Below are positions 1 to 11,075 of a stretch of DNA of 64,000 nucleotides, in pieces (position 1 is the first letter of the stretch; each line of letters begins with the position of its first letter). The notes under the pieces are model-generated. The model was given only the letters and a program-made list of their open reading frames with translations. It did no database searches and had not been told where the DNA came from. Both the position numbers and the translations under genes were made by a program. Origin of the DNA: Rapana venosa (taxonomy: Eukaryota; Mollusca; Gastropoda; Neogastropoda; Muricidae); NCBI GenBank assembly GCA_028751875.1, contig CM054158.1, positions 7,748,916 through 7,812,915 on the forward strand, read 5' to 3'.

Positions 1-453
1 AAACCTTCACCACGCAGTAGTGGCATTTTGAGTTTTGATATAGAAAACATCGTCCATACAGTATTGATATTTGATTCACAAAACCTTCACCACGCAGTAG
101 TGGCATTTTGAGTTTTGATATAGAAAACATCGACCATACAGTATTGATATTTGATTCACAAAACCTTCACCACGCAGTAGTGGCATTTTGAGTTTTGATA
201 TAGAAAACATCGTCCATACAGTATTGATATTTGATTCACAAAACCTTCACCACGCAGTAGTGGCATTTTGAGTTTTGATATAGAAAACATCGACCATACA
301 GTATTGATATTTGATTCGCAAAACCTTCACCCCGCAGTAGTGGCATTTTGAGTTTTGATATAGAAAACATTGACCATACAGTATTGATATTTGATTCGCA
401 AAACCTCCACCACACAGTATTGATAGTTGATTCGCAAAACCTCCACCCCGCAG
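1..453. repeat. 80-bp satellite, five units plus short partial units
   Basis: Units start at 1, 81, 161, 241 and 321 with a strict 80-bp period, followed by shortened units at 401 and about 436. Each unit contains a CACGCAG or CCCGCAG stretch that looks like a 3' splice acceptor. A T/A variant about 52 bases into the unit alternates over the first four copies, which suggests a dimeric higher-order unit. The last partial unit runs directly into the first coding exon. Confidence 0.95.
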
Positions 454-683
454 TCTTGGGCTTGACGACGGCTGCCTGTGTGGTTGCAGCGGGCGGGGAC
501 AGCCTGGACCACTCGCTGATCTCTCTGGGGATCCTGGCGGAGACGGTGGGGGTGGACCTGTGGAGCCTGGTGCAGAGCCAGCCCCACCACTTCTCCCCGG
601 GCGGCCTCTACTACCGGCAGGCACAGCGCGACGTGGGGCTGGTGGCCGACAAACACTTCACCTTCCCTGTCTTCCCCGGCAAG
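454..683 (+). CDS. Coding exon of an unrecognised gene
   Basis: A GC-rich open frame ends at AAG before a GTGAGA donor, in phase 0. The acceptor is either CCCGCAG (exon from 454) or, with a slightly better context, GTGGTTGCAG (exon from 490). Near the start the peptide reads GGDSLDHSLISLGILAETVG, and it ends in FTFPVFPGK. Composition is unlike the AT-rich or simple flanks, and the frame joins the exon at 2454 cleanly. I do not recognise the family and see no signature motif or membrane segment, so I assign no function. The N-terminal part of the gene must lie before this window. Confidence 0.6.
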
Positions 684-985
684 GTGAGACAGGCGCACAC
701 AGTGTGCTGTGCTGTGCCTCTCTGTTTGGGTTTTTCTCCTGTGTGTGTGTTTGTGTGTGTTAGAGAGTGTGTGTGTGTGTTAGAGAGACAGTGACAGTGA
801 CAACAGTTTATTGTGATAAGCGTCAACGCCCATTCACAAGGGGACAGTGGGATGGGGACTGGGCACAAAACACAGAATCAACGAAAAGCATAATCAATTA
901 ATGATAGCCCAAACAGTCTTCATGACATGGATTCCATATCATTGTTCTATATACATATAATGTCATTCATCGGACCACAGTTGTG

Positions 986-1340
986 TGTTAGAGAGAGAGA
1001 GAGAGTGTGTGTGTTTGTGTGTGTGTTAGAGAGAGAGAGAGTGTGTGTGTGTTTGTGTGTGTGTGTTAGAGAGAGAGAGAGTGTGTTTGTGTGTGTGTTA
1101 GAGAGAGAGAGATGTGTGTGTTTGTGTGTGTGTTAGAGAGAGAGTGTGTGTTTGTGTGTGTGTGTGTTAGAGAGAGAGAGAGTGTGTGTGTTTGTGTTAG
1201 AGAGAGAGAGAGTGTGTGTTTGTGTGTGTGTTGTGTGTGTGTTATAGAGAGAGAGAGTGTGTGGTGTGTTAGAGAGAGTGTGTGTGTGTGTTTGTGTGTT
1301 GTTAGAGAGAGAGAGAGTGTGTGATTGTGTGTGTGTTAGA
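986..1340. repeat. Compound GT/GA minisatellite
   Basis: Blocks of (GA)n preceded by GTTA alternate with (GT)n containing a GTTTGTGTG interruption, giving an irregular unit of about 30-38 bp. Confidence 0.9.
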
Positions 1341-2075
1341 GTGGTGTGTGTGTGCGCACGCTAGAGAGAGAATGTGTGTGTTTGTTGGTGTGGAGAAGGG
1401 GAGTGTGTGTTGGGGGGGGGAGGGGAGAGGTGTGTGTATGTGCGTGTGTGTGTGAGAGTGAGGGAGGGGTGTGTGTGAGAGGTATGTGTGTGTGTCTGTT
1501 GTGGGTTTTTGTTGGATGTCTTTGTGTGCGAGGTGGGGGATGGAGCGTCTGTGTGTGTGCACACGCGCAGCGCACATATGTGTGTTCTATGGGTCTGTGA
1601 TTCTAGACAGCACACATATGTATGTTCTATGGGTCTGTGATTCTGTGTGCACGAGGCTGGGTACAGACGATGGAGCCACAACGCCTCTGAATGTCATCCC
1701 TCTCTCTATACACGGTAGTTGTCAAAGATCATGCAAAGGAGGGGAGACTAGGCACACGCTTAGTGCAGTGCTGTAGCGTTGATGCTGAAGGCAGGGGTTT
1801 TGTGTTGCGTTGTATGACACTGTCAGATGTTGATCGGTCTGTGCAGTGATAATCCTCCATAGCTCGTTTCCCTCTGTGCTGCAGGGAGCTGGCCCTGGCA
1901 GGGAAAACATCACACAACAAATGTATACTCTGTTGTTGTTGAGACATGCAGATTATAGGTAGGTAGGTAGGTGCTCATCTGCCTGTGTGCATAAACACGC
2001 TTGCACATACACGTGTGTGTGTATGTGAGTGTGTGCATATGCACACATGCACGTGTGCATGCACACACTCACACA

Positions 2076-2079
2076 CACA

Positions 2080-2126
<47 letters not shown>

Positions 2127-2143
2127 GAAATCACATCTGATGA

Positions 2144-2236
<93 letters not shown>

Positions 2237-2360
2237 TCTCTCTTTTCTATCTCTCCCCTCTCTCTCCTCCCTCTCCTCTCCTTCCTTTCTCTCCCTCTCC
2301 CCCTTCCTCCCCCTCCCCCCTTCTCTCTCCCTCCCCCCCCCCTCACCCCCTCCCCCCTTA
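2076..2360. repeat. CA run followed by a CT/C-rich run
   Basis: A (CA)n microsatellite (about 2076-2122) is followed after a short spacer by about 200 bases of almost pure pyrimidine, CT-rich and then C-rich. Open frames here are simple-sequence artefacts. Confidence 0.95.
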
Positions 2361-2453
2361 CCCCTTAACCTGTCCATCACCACTCCCACAGACCCCCAAC
2401 ACACACACACACACACATACAGTGACTGCAGTGTTGCGATGTTTTCCCAACAG

Positions 2454-2607
2454 ACCTTCTGCTACAACGCCATCCTGGACCGTGTGGAGTTGTGTCTGGA
2501 TGACCTGGGTCACTTTGAAGTGGAGGCTGACGTGGAGAAGAAAGCTCACCAGCGGGAGAGGACGGGGACACAGCACAGTCACCACCACACCTCGGCGCCC
2601 TCTTCAG
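2454..2607 (+). CDS. Second convincing coding exon of the unrecognised gene
   Basis: The acceptor TTTTCCCAACAG precedes ACC TTC TGC in the phase left by the previous exon. The peptide begins TFCYNAILDRVELCLDDLGH and ends in a His/Ser-rich stretch (HSHHHTSAPSS). The 154-nt exon ends at CAG followed by GCAAGT, the classic context of a GC-AG intron; no GT donor fits as well. The compact acidic segment VELCLDDLGHFEVEADVEKK looks like a folded protein rather than repeat translation. The family is unknown to me. Alternatively the exon could read on to a later donor. Confidence 0.6.
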
Positions 2608-2698
2608 GCAAGTCACTCTGCCATCAGGGTTTTAAACAAAAACAATTTTTTGTTAAGGTTTGATTTTTTTGTTTTGATTTCCGTTCCTTGGCTAGGGG

Positions 2699-2990
2699 GA
2701 CGGGATAGCTCAGTCAGTGGTCAGAGCACTCGCTTTTCCCCAGCCAAAGTTAAGCAGCGTCGAGTGTGGTTACCAGTTGGATGGGTGATCGTTTGTGCGC
2801 CTTGGCTTCAGTACAGTTCCCTCAGCTGTAAATGGTACCTGCCCTCTTTAGGGTCAGGGAAGGTAAAGCAGCGAGGGAGAGGAGATGGGCGCCGCCCTCA
2901 ATATGCTGGCCCCTAGAGAAGTGAGGTCTTTGACCCCTCGCTCCCCTACGACCACATAGATTATGGGACAGCTTTACCTTTTGCTTGACT
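2699..2990 (+). mobile_element. SINE family A (tRNA/5S chimera), copy 1
   Basis: It begins GGACGGGATAGCTCAGT, which contains a tRNA A-box (TAGCTCAGTGG type, with a 4-bp duplication here). It continues with a segment matching the 3' half of 5S rRNA (TTAAGCAGCGTCGAG, then TTGGATGGGTGA) and ends near GGGACAGCTTTACCTT. Other copies are at 43015 (+) and 57581 (-). Confidence 0.85.
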
Positions 2991-3619
2991 ACAGTTCTGA
3001 GGTTCTTTGCTTGGCTTCAGTTCTGAGGTTCGCCAGTGATGACAGTTTGCGTTTCACAGCGTACAGATCCAGCATGACTCGGTGAAGGGTCCAGGGCCTA
3101 GTGCTAAAACTAGCTCCTCTCTTTTACCAAGCCAAGGGGTCATTTCCCTGCTGAATTAACCCAGCGGATGAAATGGACAGAGTGGAGACCCAAAAGGGGG
3201 GGAAATGACAGCGGGGGTTTTGCAACGTTTTTGCCCCCCTTTTAAGTACGTGCTTTCCCGATTTGGGATGTGTTTACCCAACACAACACACTCACACTCA
3301 CACACTAACCCCCTACACACAAACACACATACATTTAAACCCCCACAAAACACCAACCCCCCCCCCACACACACACCCCAACACACATTCCCCACACACA
3401 CACCACACTACACTCCACACACGTCATTTCACCACACAACACCACACTCAAACCAAAAAAAAACCCTGGATTTCCACATGTGAGCATTTGTTACCGTTTA
3501 TAAAACCCTTGTACAAAAATAAAAGTCCCCGATTTTTTGGTTTCAAAATGTTAATTTCCCAGGGGATGGGGGCAATTGCTAAAAATATTCTGTGATTGTT
3601 ACTTTTTTTTTTTAATCTG
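2991..3619. other. Unassigned sequence, quality falling
   Basis: It contains a short direct duplication (TTCTGAGGTTC at about 2995 and 3023), then CA-rich sequence at about 3285-3450. From about 3180 onward homopolymers become unusually long. I see no gene. Confidence 0.5.
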
Positions 3620-3912
3620 CGTCACGCGGAAAGATCGAAGGGAGGACCCCAACAGAGCCAGCTTGGGCAGCAGCGGCGCCATCCCCAAAAATATTTTCCC
3701 CGCATGCCTTTGAAGGTCCGGGCCAGCCTGAGGGTCCGCTTTTTGGACGACAAAAAGGCGGATGTGCTGTGACGGAGAACATCCCCGGGGTGCTCGCCGG
3801 TGCGGTTTTTTGACCGGAGCACAACCCCTCCTGCCGAGGAGGGCCGGAGAAAAGGGGGATGGAGACGGGACCCAGGGAGCAAAGGGTGAGGGCCAGGAGG
3901 ACGGCTTGGCTG
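3620..3912 (+). CDS. Candidate coding exon, frame disturbed
   Basis: A GC-rich island sits between simple-sequence introns. Frame fragments read REDPNRASLGSSGAIPKNIF, then, after a shift, LKVRASLRVRFLDDKKADV, and finally GEGQEDGLAG before a GTAAGG donor. No single frame is open across it. The breaks fall beside homopolymer runs, as expected from consensus errors in this stretch, so it could be a real exon of the same gene. A decayed copy or non-coding GC-rich sequence is possible. No family recognised. Confidence 0.35.
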
Positions 3913-6390
3913 GTAAGGGGTGTGTGTGGGTAAAGGGTGGTTTGTTTGTGTGGTAAGGGGGTGTGTGTGCTGGTAAAGGGGGGCTTTGTGTGTGTGTGGT
4001 AAGGGTGGGTTCTGTGGTTTTGGTGCTGGTAAGGCTGGCTTCTGTGGTGTTTGCTGGAAGGGCTGGCTTGTGTGTGTGTGCTGGTAAGGGGGTGGCTTCT
4101 GTGTTTGTGGTAAGGTGGCCCCTTTTGTGTGCTGGGAAGGGTGGCTTCTGTGTGTGTGTGGTAAAGGGCTGGCTTTTATGTGTGCTGGTAAAGGGGGTTC
4201 TGTGTGTGCTGGTAAGGGTGTGTGTTGTAAGGGCTGGGTTCTGTGTGTGTGCTGGTAAGGGCTGGCTTCTGGTGTGTGTGGGGGTAAGGCGGTTCTGTGT
4301 GTGTGGTAAGGGCTGGTTTTGTGTGTGTGTGGTAAGGGCTGGCTTTTATGGTGTGGTAAGGGGGTTCTATGTGTGTGGTAAGGGGGGGTTCTGTGTGTGC
4401 TGGTAAGGGCTGTGTGTGCTGGTAAAGGGGGGCTTTTGTGTTGTGCTGGTAAGGGTGGTTCTGTGTGTGTGTTTCTGGGAAGGTGGCTTCTGTGTGTGTG
4501 TGGGAAGGGCTGGCTTTGTGTGTGTGGTAAGGGCTGGCTTCTGTGTGCTGGTGGGTGGCTTGTGTTGTGCTAGTAAGGCTGGCTCCTGTGTGTGTGGTAA
4601 AAGGGTGGCTTGTGTGTGGCTGGTAAGGGCTGGCTTTTGGGTTTTCTGGGAAGGGCTGGCTTTTGTGCTGGTAAGGGCTGGTTGCTGGTAAGGGTGGTTC
4701 TGGTGTGTGTGTGGTAAGGGTGGCTTGTGTGTGTGTGTGCTGGTAAAGGGCTGGTGTGTGGTAAGGGGTGGTTCTGTGTGTGTGCTGGGAAGGGGGTTCT
4801 GTGTGCTGGTAAGGGGGTGGGTTGTGTGTGTGTGCTGGTAAGGGGTGTGTGTGTGGTAAGGGCTGGCTTCTGTGTGTGTGCTGGTAAGGGCTTGGCTTGT
4901 GTGTTTTTTGTGCTGGTAAAGGGTGTGTGTGTGGGAAGGGCTGGCTCCGTGTGTGCTGGTAAGGGGTGGCTTCTGTGTGCTGGTAGGGCTGTTGGTGCTT
5001 TTGGGAAGGGCTGTGGTGCTGGGAGGGCTGTGTGTGTGGTACGGGGGTGGCTTCTGTGTGTGTGTGCTGGTAAGGGCTGGCTTTGTGTGTGGCTGGTTCG
5101 GGCTGGTTCTGTGTGTGTGTTGGTAAGGCTGGCTTCTGTGTGTGTGTTGGGAAGGGCTGGTTCTGTGTGCTTTTGGGAAAGGGCTGTGTGTGTGGGAAGG
5201 GCTGGGTTCTGTGTGTGTGTTGGAAGGGTGGCTTTTGTGTGTGTGGTAAGGGTGGTTCTGTGTGTGTGTGCTGGTGGGTGGCTTGTGTTTTGTGTGGTAG
5301 GGTGGTTTGGGTGTGTGGGTAAGGGCTGGCTTTTGGGGTGTGCGGTAAGGCGGTTCTGTTTGTGTGCTGGTAAAGGGGTTGGCTTTTTTTGTGGGGTTTT
5401 TGTGTGTGGTAAGGGCTGGCTTTGGTGTGCTGGTAAGGGCTGGTTTCTGTTTGTTGGTGGTAAGGGGGCTTCGGGTGCTGGTAAGGGGTGGCTTGTGGGG
5501 TTTTGGTAAGGGTGGCGTCTGTGTGTGTGGTAAGGGGGCCTCTGTGTGTGCTGGTAAGGGTGGTTCTGTGTCCTGAAAGGGGTGGGTTGGTGTGTGCTGG
5601 TAGGGCTGGCCTCTGTGTGTGTGTGGTAAGGGCTGGCTTGTGTGGGGTGTGGGAAAGGGGGGCCTCGTGTGTGTGTAAGGGATGGCTTGTGTTTTGTGCT
5701 GGGAAGGGTGGGTTGGTTTTTGCTGGTAAGGGGGCTTTTGTGTGTGCTAGTAAGGGCTGGCTTCTTGTGCTAGTAAGGGCTGGCTTGGTGTGTGTAGTAA
5801 GGGTGGTTGTGTGTGTGTATAAAGGGTGGCTTCATTGCTAGTAAGGGTGGATTCTATGTGTGGGAAGGGTGGCTTCTGTGTTTTTGGGAAGGGCTGGTTC
5901 TATGTCCTGTAAGGGGTGGCTTCTTGTTGGGAAGGGCTGGCATGGTGTAAGGGATGCTTCTATGTCCCAAAACAGGGATGGGATTGTGTAAAAGGGGTGG
6001 GTTCCGTGTAAGGTCCGGTTCTGTGTTCTTTAAGGGGCTTCCGTAAGGGGGGGTTCTGTGTTCTTCTAAGGGTGGCTTTTGTTTTTTAAAGGGGTGGGGT
6101 GCCATGTAAGGGCTGGTTCTGTGTTTTTCTAAGGGTGGCTTTGTGTTCTTCTAAGGGCTGGCTTTCCTGTAAGGGTGTTTTCTGTGTTCTTTAAGGGCTG
6201 GTGCCATGTAAGGCTGGCTTTGTGTTCTTTTAAGGGGTGGCTTCTGGTTTTTTAAGGGGTGGCTTTGTGTTCTTCTAAGGGGTGGCTGCCCTGTAAGGGT
6301 GGCTTCTGTGTTCTTCTAAGGGTGGTTCTGGTTCTTTAAGGGGTGGCTTCTGGTTTTTTTAAGGGCTGGCTCCATGTAAGGGCTGTTTTC
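3913..6390. repeat. 26-28-bp minisatellite carrying a GTAAGG donor
   Basis: About 90 units resemble GGTAAGGGCTGGCTTCTGTG followed by a GT run and GCT. The array starts at the donor of the preceding candidate exon, and every unit repeats CTG-GTAAGG. After about 5840 the GT part becomes TTCTT and CCATGTAAGG variants appear. Confidence 0.9.
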
Positions 6391-6429
6391 TCATTCACAA
6401 CTTCCCCTCTGGCCCACGCATTGTAGTTA
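6391..6429. repeat. Array-end segment, first copy
   Basis: Sequence like TTTTCTCATTCACA plus TTATTGAGGCC terminates the array. It recurs intact at 7810-7875 and in part at about 48620-48660 and 56330-56370. Confidence 0.6.
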
Positions 6430-7695
6430 TTGAGGCCCATTTTAAAAAGTTTTTAAAGGGGGGTTTTTGGGTTTTTGGGTTTGGTTTAAATTTTTTGGGG
6501 GTTTTTGGGGGGGGGGGGGTTTTTTTTTGGGGGGGGGGTTTTTTAAAGTTTTTTCCCGGTGGGGGGGGGGGCCCCTTTTTTTTTTTTGGGGTTTGGTTGG
6601 GTTTGGTTTTTTGGGGGGGTTTTTTTAAAACCCGGGGGGGCCTTTTTTTAAAGGGGGGGGGTTTTTTTTTGGGGGGGGGGGTTTTTTTTTTTTCCCCCCC
6701 GGGGTTTTTTTTTTAAACCCCCGGGGGGGTTTTTTTTTTCTTTTTTTTGGGGGGGTTTTTTTGGGGCCCCTTTTTTTTAAGGGGGGGGGGGTTTTTTTGT
6801 TTTTTTTGGGGGGGGGGGGGTTTTTTTTTTTTAAAACCCCCCTTTTTTTTTTTTTTCCGGGTTTTTTTTTTTGGTTCCCGGGGGGGGGTTTTTTTTTTTC
6901 CCTTTTTCCCGGGGTTTTGGGGTTTTTTTTTTAAAAAAGGGGGAGGTTTTTTTTTTTTAAGGGGGTTTGGGTTTTTTTTAAATTTTTGGGGGGTTTTTTT
7001 TTTGGGTTTTTTAAAAATTTTTTTTTTTTGGGGGGGAAAAAAGGGGGGTTTTAATTTGCTTTTTTTTTTTTTGGGGGGTTTTTTTAAGGGGTTTTTTAAT
7101 TTTTAATTAAGGGGTTTTTTTTCCCCGGGGGGGGGGTTTTTTTTGGGGTTTTTTTTTTTTTTTTTTTTAAAAAAGGGGGGGGTTTTTTTTAAAAATTTTG
7201 GGGTTTTTTAGTTTTTTTTTTTCCCCCCTTTTTTTTTTGGGGGGGGGTTTTTTTTTTTTGGGGTTTGGTTTTCCCCGGGTTTTAAAAGGGGTTTGGGTTT
7301 TTTTAAAAATTTTTAATTTTTTTCTTTTTTGGGGTTTTTTTTTTGGGGGCCTTTTCCCCCCCGGGGCCCCCCGGGTTTTTTTTTTTTTCCCCCCCTTCCC
7401 CCTTAAGGTTTTAAAAATTTTTAATTTTTTGGGGGGGGTTTTTTTGGGGTTTAATGTTTTTTTTTTTTTCCCTTTTTTTAATTTTTTGGGGTTAAAAAAA
7501 AAGGGGGTTTTTTTTGGGGGGGGGGGGGTTTTTTTCCCCCCGGGGGAAAAGGCTTTTTTTTGGGGGAAAAGGTTTTTTTTTCCCCCCAAAAAAAAAAAAA
7601 AGGGGGTTTTTTTTTTTTTTTTTGGGGGTTTAAAATTTTTTTTTTTTTTTTTTTTGGGTTTTTTTTAAAAAATTTTTTTAATTTTTTTTTTTTTG
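6430..7695. other. Corrupted consensus: homopolymer blocks
   Basis: Nearly every base belongs to a run of 3-15 identical bases, mostly G and T. Clean array sequence precedes and follows it (7696-7800 resumes the 26-28-bp array). This is not credible as biological sequence, and the open frames in it (Gly/Phe/Lys-rich) are meaningless. Confidence 0.85.
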
Positions 7696-7889
7696 GGGGG
7701 CTGGCTCCATGTAAGGGCTGGCTTCTGTGTTCTTCTAAGGGCTGGCTTCTGTGTTCTTCTAAGGGCTGGCTTCTGTGTTCTTCTAAGGGCTGGCTGCCAT
7801 GTAAGGGCTGTTTTCTCATTCACACACTTCCCACTCTGGCCTACAGCATTGTCAGTTATTGAGGCCTACATTTAAAAAGTTATGTTGTA
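7696..7889. repeat. Clean end of the 26-28-bp array plus array-end segment
   Basis: Four clean units of AAGGGCTGGCTTCTGTGTTC type are followed by TTTTCTCATTCACACACTTC and TTATTGAGGCCTACA, the same order as at 6370-6440. Confidence 0.8.
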
Positions 7890-9545
7890 AAATGTTATGG
7901 TAATATTGTCTTCAGTCATGTAATGTTATGTTGAGATTGCCTTCAGTCATGTAATGTTATGTGGAGATTGTCTTCAGTCGTGTAATGTTATGTGGAGATT
8001 GTCTTCAGTCATGTAATGTTATGTGGAGATTGTCTTCAGTCATGTTATGTTATGTGGAGATTGTCTTCAGTCATGTAATGTTATGTGGAGATTGTCTTCA
8101 GTCATGTAATGTTATGTGGATATTGTCTTCAGTCATGTAATGTTATGTGGATATTGTCTTCGGCCATGTAATGTTATGTGGATATTGTCTTCAGTCATGT
8201 AATGTTATGTTGAGATTGTCTTCAGTTATATAATGTTATGTTGAGATTGTCTTCAGTTATATAATGTTATGTTGAGATTGTCTTCAGTCATGTAATGTTA
8301 TGGTGAGATTGCCTTCAGTCATGTAATGTTATGTGGAGATTGTCTTCAGTCATGTGATGTTATGTGGAGATTGTCTTCAGTCGTGTAATGTTACGTGGAG
8401 ATTGCCTTCAGTCATGTAATGTTATGTGGAGATTGTCTTCAGTCATGTAATGTTATGTGGAGATTGTCTTCAGTCGTAATTTTACGTGGGGATTTCCCTT
8501 TCAGTATGAAAGTTATTGGATTTTGCCTTCAGTCAGTAATGTTATTGGAGATTGTCTTCGTCTGTCTTTATGTGGAGATTGCCTTTCAGTATGTGATTTT
8601 ATGTGGAGATTTGTCTTCAGTCGGTAATGATTGTAAATTGTTTTCAGTCATGAAATGTTTTTTGGGAGATTGTTTTCAGTTGTCATGTTTGGGGAGATTG
8701 TTTCATCATGCATGTTAGGGAGTGCCCTTCAGTCAGTGTGTTAGGGGGAGATTTCTTCGTCGTGTAAGTTTGGGGATTGTTTCGGTTTTAAAAAGTTATT
8801 GGAGATTGTCTTCGTATTAATGTTATGTGGAGATTGTCTTCAGTCAGTAATGTATGTGGGATTGTCTTCAGTCATGTAATGTTATTGGAGATTGCTTCAG
8901 TCGTGTAAGGTATGTGGAGATTTCTTCAGTCGTGAAATTTTATGTGGAGTTTGTTTTCAGTCTGTAATTTTATGGGAGTTTTGTTTCATCATGTAATGTT
9001 AGGTGAGATTGTTTCATCATGTAATGTTATGGTAAAGATGTTTCAGTCATGTAATGTTATGGTGAGATTGTCTTCAGTATGTAATTTTTATGGTGAGTTT
9101 GTTTCAGCCTTAATGTTATGTGGGTTTGTTTCATCATGTAATGTTATGTGGAGATTGTCTTCACCCATGTAATGTTTGTGGAGATTGTTTCCCCCCCCCC
9201 CCCCCCGGGGTAATGTTAGGGAAAATTTTGTCTTCAGAATTTTTAATGTTAGGGTGAGATTGTCTTCATGTTTTAATGTTAGGTGGATTGTTTTCAGTCG
9301 GGGTAAGTTAGGGGGAAGATTGTCTTCAGTGTGTAATGTTTTTGGGGAAAATTGTCTTCAGTCTTTGAAAATTTTTATGGTGTTTTTTTGTCTTCAGTCA
9401 TGTAATGTTATGGTGAATTGCTTAAAGGCATGTAATGTTTTTGGGGTGAGTTTTGCCCTTAAAGTCATTTTAATGTTATTTGGGGATTGTTTCCCGGGTC
9501 TTGAAATTGTTTAGGGTGAGATGGTTTTTCCGTCATGTCTGTTAG
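7890..9545. repeat. 31-bp minisatellite
   Basis: About 50 units built on ATGTAATGTTATGTGGAGAT and TGTCTTCAG. The first 18 or so are nearly identical; from about 8460 they degrade by homopolymer change and small deletions. One related unit lies at about 48655-48700 in the IMMP1L intron. Confidence 0.95.
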
Positions 9546-10182
9546 CCCCCCCATGGGGATGCGGGGGGCTTCTCACTAAGGTTACCAATCTACGCCCTTA
9601 ATCGGGGCCCTTCATTTGGGGACGACTGCAAAATTTTCTTTTTTGGTACACCCTAAAAAAGCACATTTTATTCTAAAGAAATTTAAAAAAAAGCAAACCC
9701 CTAAAACTTCACCCATTTCCCCTTCTTTTATTTAAAATTTTAAATCAGTAAGATAAAACATCTATGAAGTTGGTCGGGTTTTTTTTGTCAAACCTTTTTT
9801 TTTGGGGGAGGGGGAAGGGAGGGTCCAAAAGGGGTTTCAAGAAAAAGGAAAAGCTTTTTGTAGGATTTTTTTCGATTCTCCCCTTTCACACCCCAACCAA
9901 AACACAAAACCCCACTCCACACCCCCAACACACTCCACACACACACCCACACACAACACCACACCACAAAACCACCACACCCCAAAACATGCCCACCCAA
10001 AACAAAAAAAAAAAATTAAAAAAATTTTTTTAAATTTTTTTAATTTTTATCAAATAAAAGAAACAGTTTCGTTTTTTTTTTTTGTTTTGTTTTTTTTTTT
10101 TTTCCCCAAAAAAAAAGTTGTGCCCTTTAACGGAAAATTTCAGTCTCGTGTTTCAGCTTTGTGGTTTTTTTGCGTTTGACAG
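9546..10182. other. Low-quality spacer
   Basis: AT-rich and CA-rich sequence with long homopolymers (for example CA-rich at 9900-9990). I see no gene. It ends in a pyrimidine-rich tract and GCGTTTGACAG, a possible acceptor. Confidence 0.5.
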
Positions 10183-10459
10183 CCCCAATTTAACGCCCCA
10201 AGGGCCCGGGGTTAAAGTGTGCTGGAGCCACCCCCCTGCCCCCCCCGTCCCCCTTTCCTGCGCTGTTTCACTGGGGGACTCACAGGCGGGGGCGGACCCT
10301 GTTCCCCACCACAGTGGGGAAAGCGTAAATGGACGTCTTCGCCCAGGGTGGGAGGGGGCCCGAAGGGGGGGGAACCCAAAGCCCCTTTGAGAAATGAGGG
10401 GAGAAGGACCCATGGAGACCCAGCCCCTCCCAAACCCCTCCTCCGCTGTGAGGAAAACT
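10183..10459 (+). CDS. Candidate coding exon before a GTGAGT donor
   Basis: A GC-rich block lies between a plausible acceptor (TTTTTTTGCGTTTGACAG) and a strong donor (GAAAACT then GTGAGTATTT). Reading the last frame gives NEGRRTHGDPAPPKPLLRC before the donor. Composition resembles the first two exons, but the frame is broken earlier, probably by consensus errors. Family unknown. It may not be coding. Confidence 0.3.
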
Positions 10460-11043
10460 GTGAGTATTTAAAAAAAAGAGAAGAGAGAGGGATTTGGGGA
10501 GTTTTTAAACAAAAAGAGAGAAAAGGAGGATTTGTGAGTATTTAAAAAAAAGAGAGAGAGAGGGGGAAACTGTGAGTATTTAAAAAAAAGGGAAAAGAGA
10601 GAGGGGGACTGGAGAAATTAACAAAAAGGAGAGAAAAAGAAGGGACTGTGAGTATTTAAAAAAAAGAGAGAGAGAGGGGGACTGTGATTATTTAACAAAA
10701 AGAGGAGAAAAAGGGGGGGACTGGGGGGGAAGAAATTTAAAAAAACAAAAAAAAAAAAGAGAGAGGGGAGGGACGTGAGTTTTTAAAAACAAAAAGAGAG
10801 AGGAGAGGGACTGGGGAGAAATTTTAACAAAAAGAGAGAAAAGAGGGGGGGAACGGGTGAGTTTTTAACAAAAAGAGAGAAAAGAGAGAGAGACTGTGGG
10901 GTATTTAACAAAAAGAGAAGAGAGAGGGGACTTGAGTATTTAAAAAAAGGGAGAGAGAGAGAGAGACTGTGAGTATTTAACAAAGAAGAGACTTTTGAGT
11001 TTTTAAACCCAAAAAGGGAGAGGAGAGAGACTGTGAGAATTTA

Positions 11044-11075
<32 letters not shown>

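Larger units (their letters stand above)
684..2453 (+). other. Intron rich in microsatellites
   Basis: This lies between the two convincing exons of the first gene. It holds GT/GA arrays (about 986-1340), a two-copy repeat of about 45 bp around 1575-1645 built on CACATATGTRTGTTCTATGG, a CA run (2076-2122) and a CT/C-rich run (2140-2360). The pyrimidine-rich block ends about 90 bases before the next acceptor. I see no coding sequence. Confidence 0.7.

Noticed and set aside
3963..5841. Long Cys/Val/Gly-rich frames suggesting a cysteine-rich secreted protein.
   Set aside because: Exact repetition of the 26-28-bp minisatellite with no start, signal or splice context.
6495..7862. Gly/Phe/Lys-rich open frames.
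   Set aside because: They lie in corrupted homopolymer sequence.
7890..9545. CRISPR-like regular spacing of a 31-bp unit.
   Set aside because: There are no unique spacers, units are contiguous, and the genome is eukaryotic.
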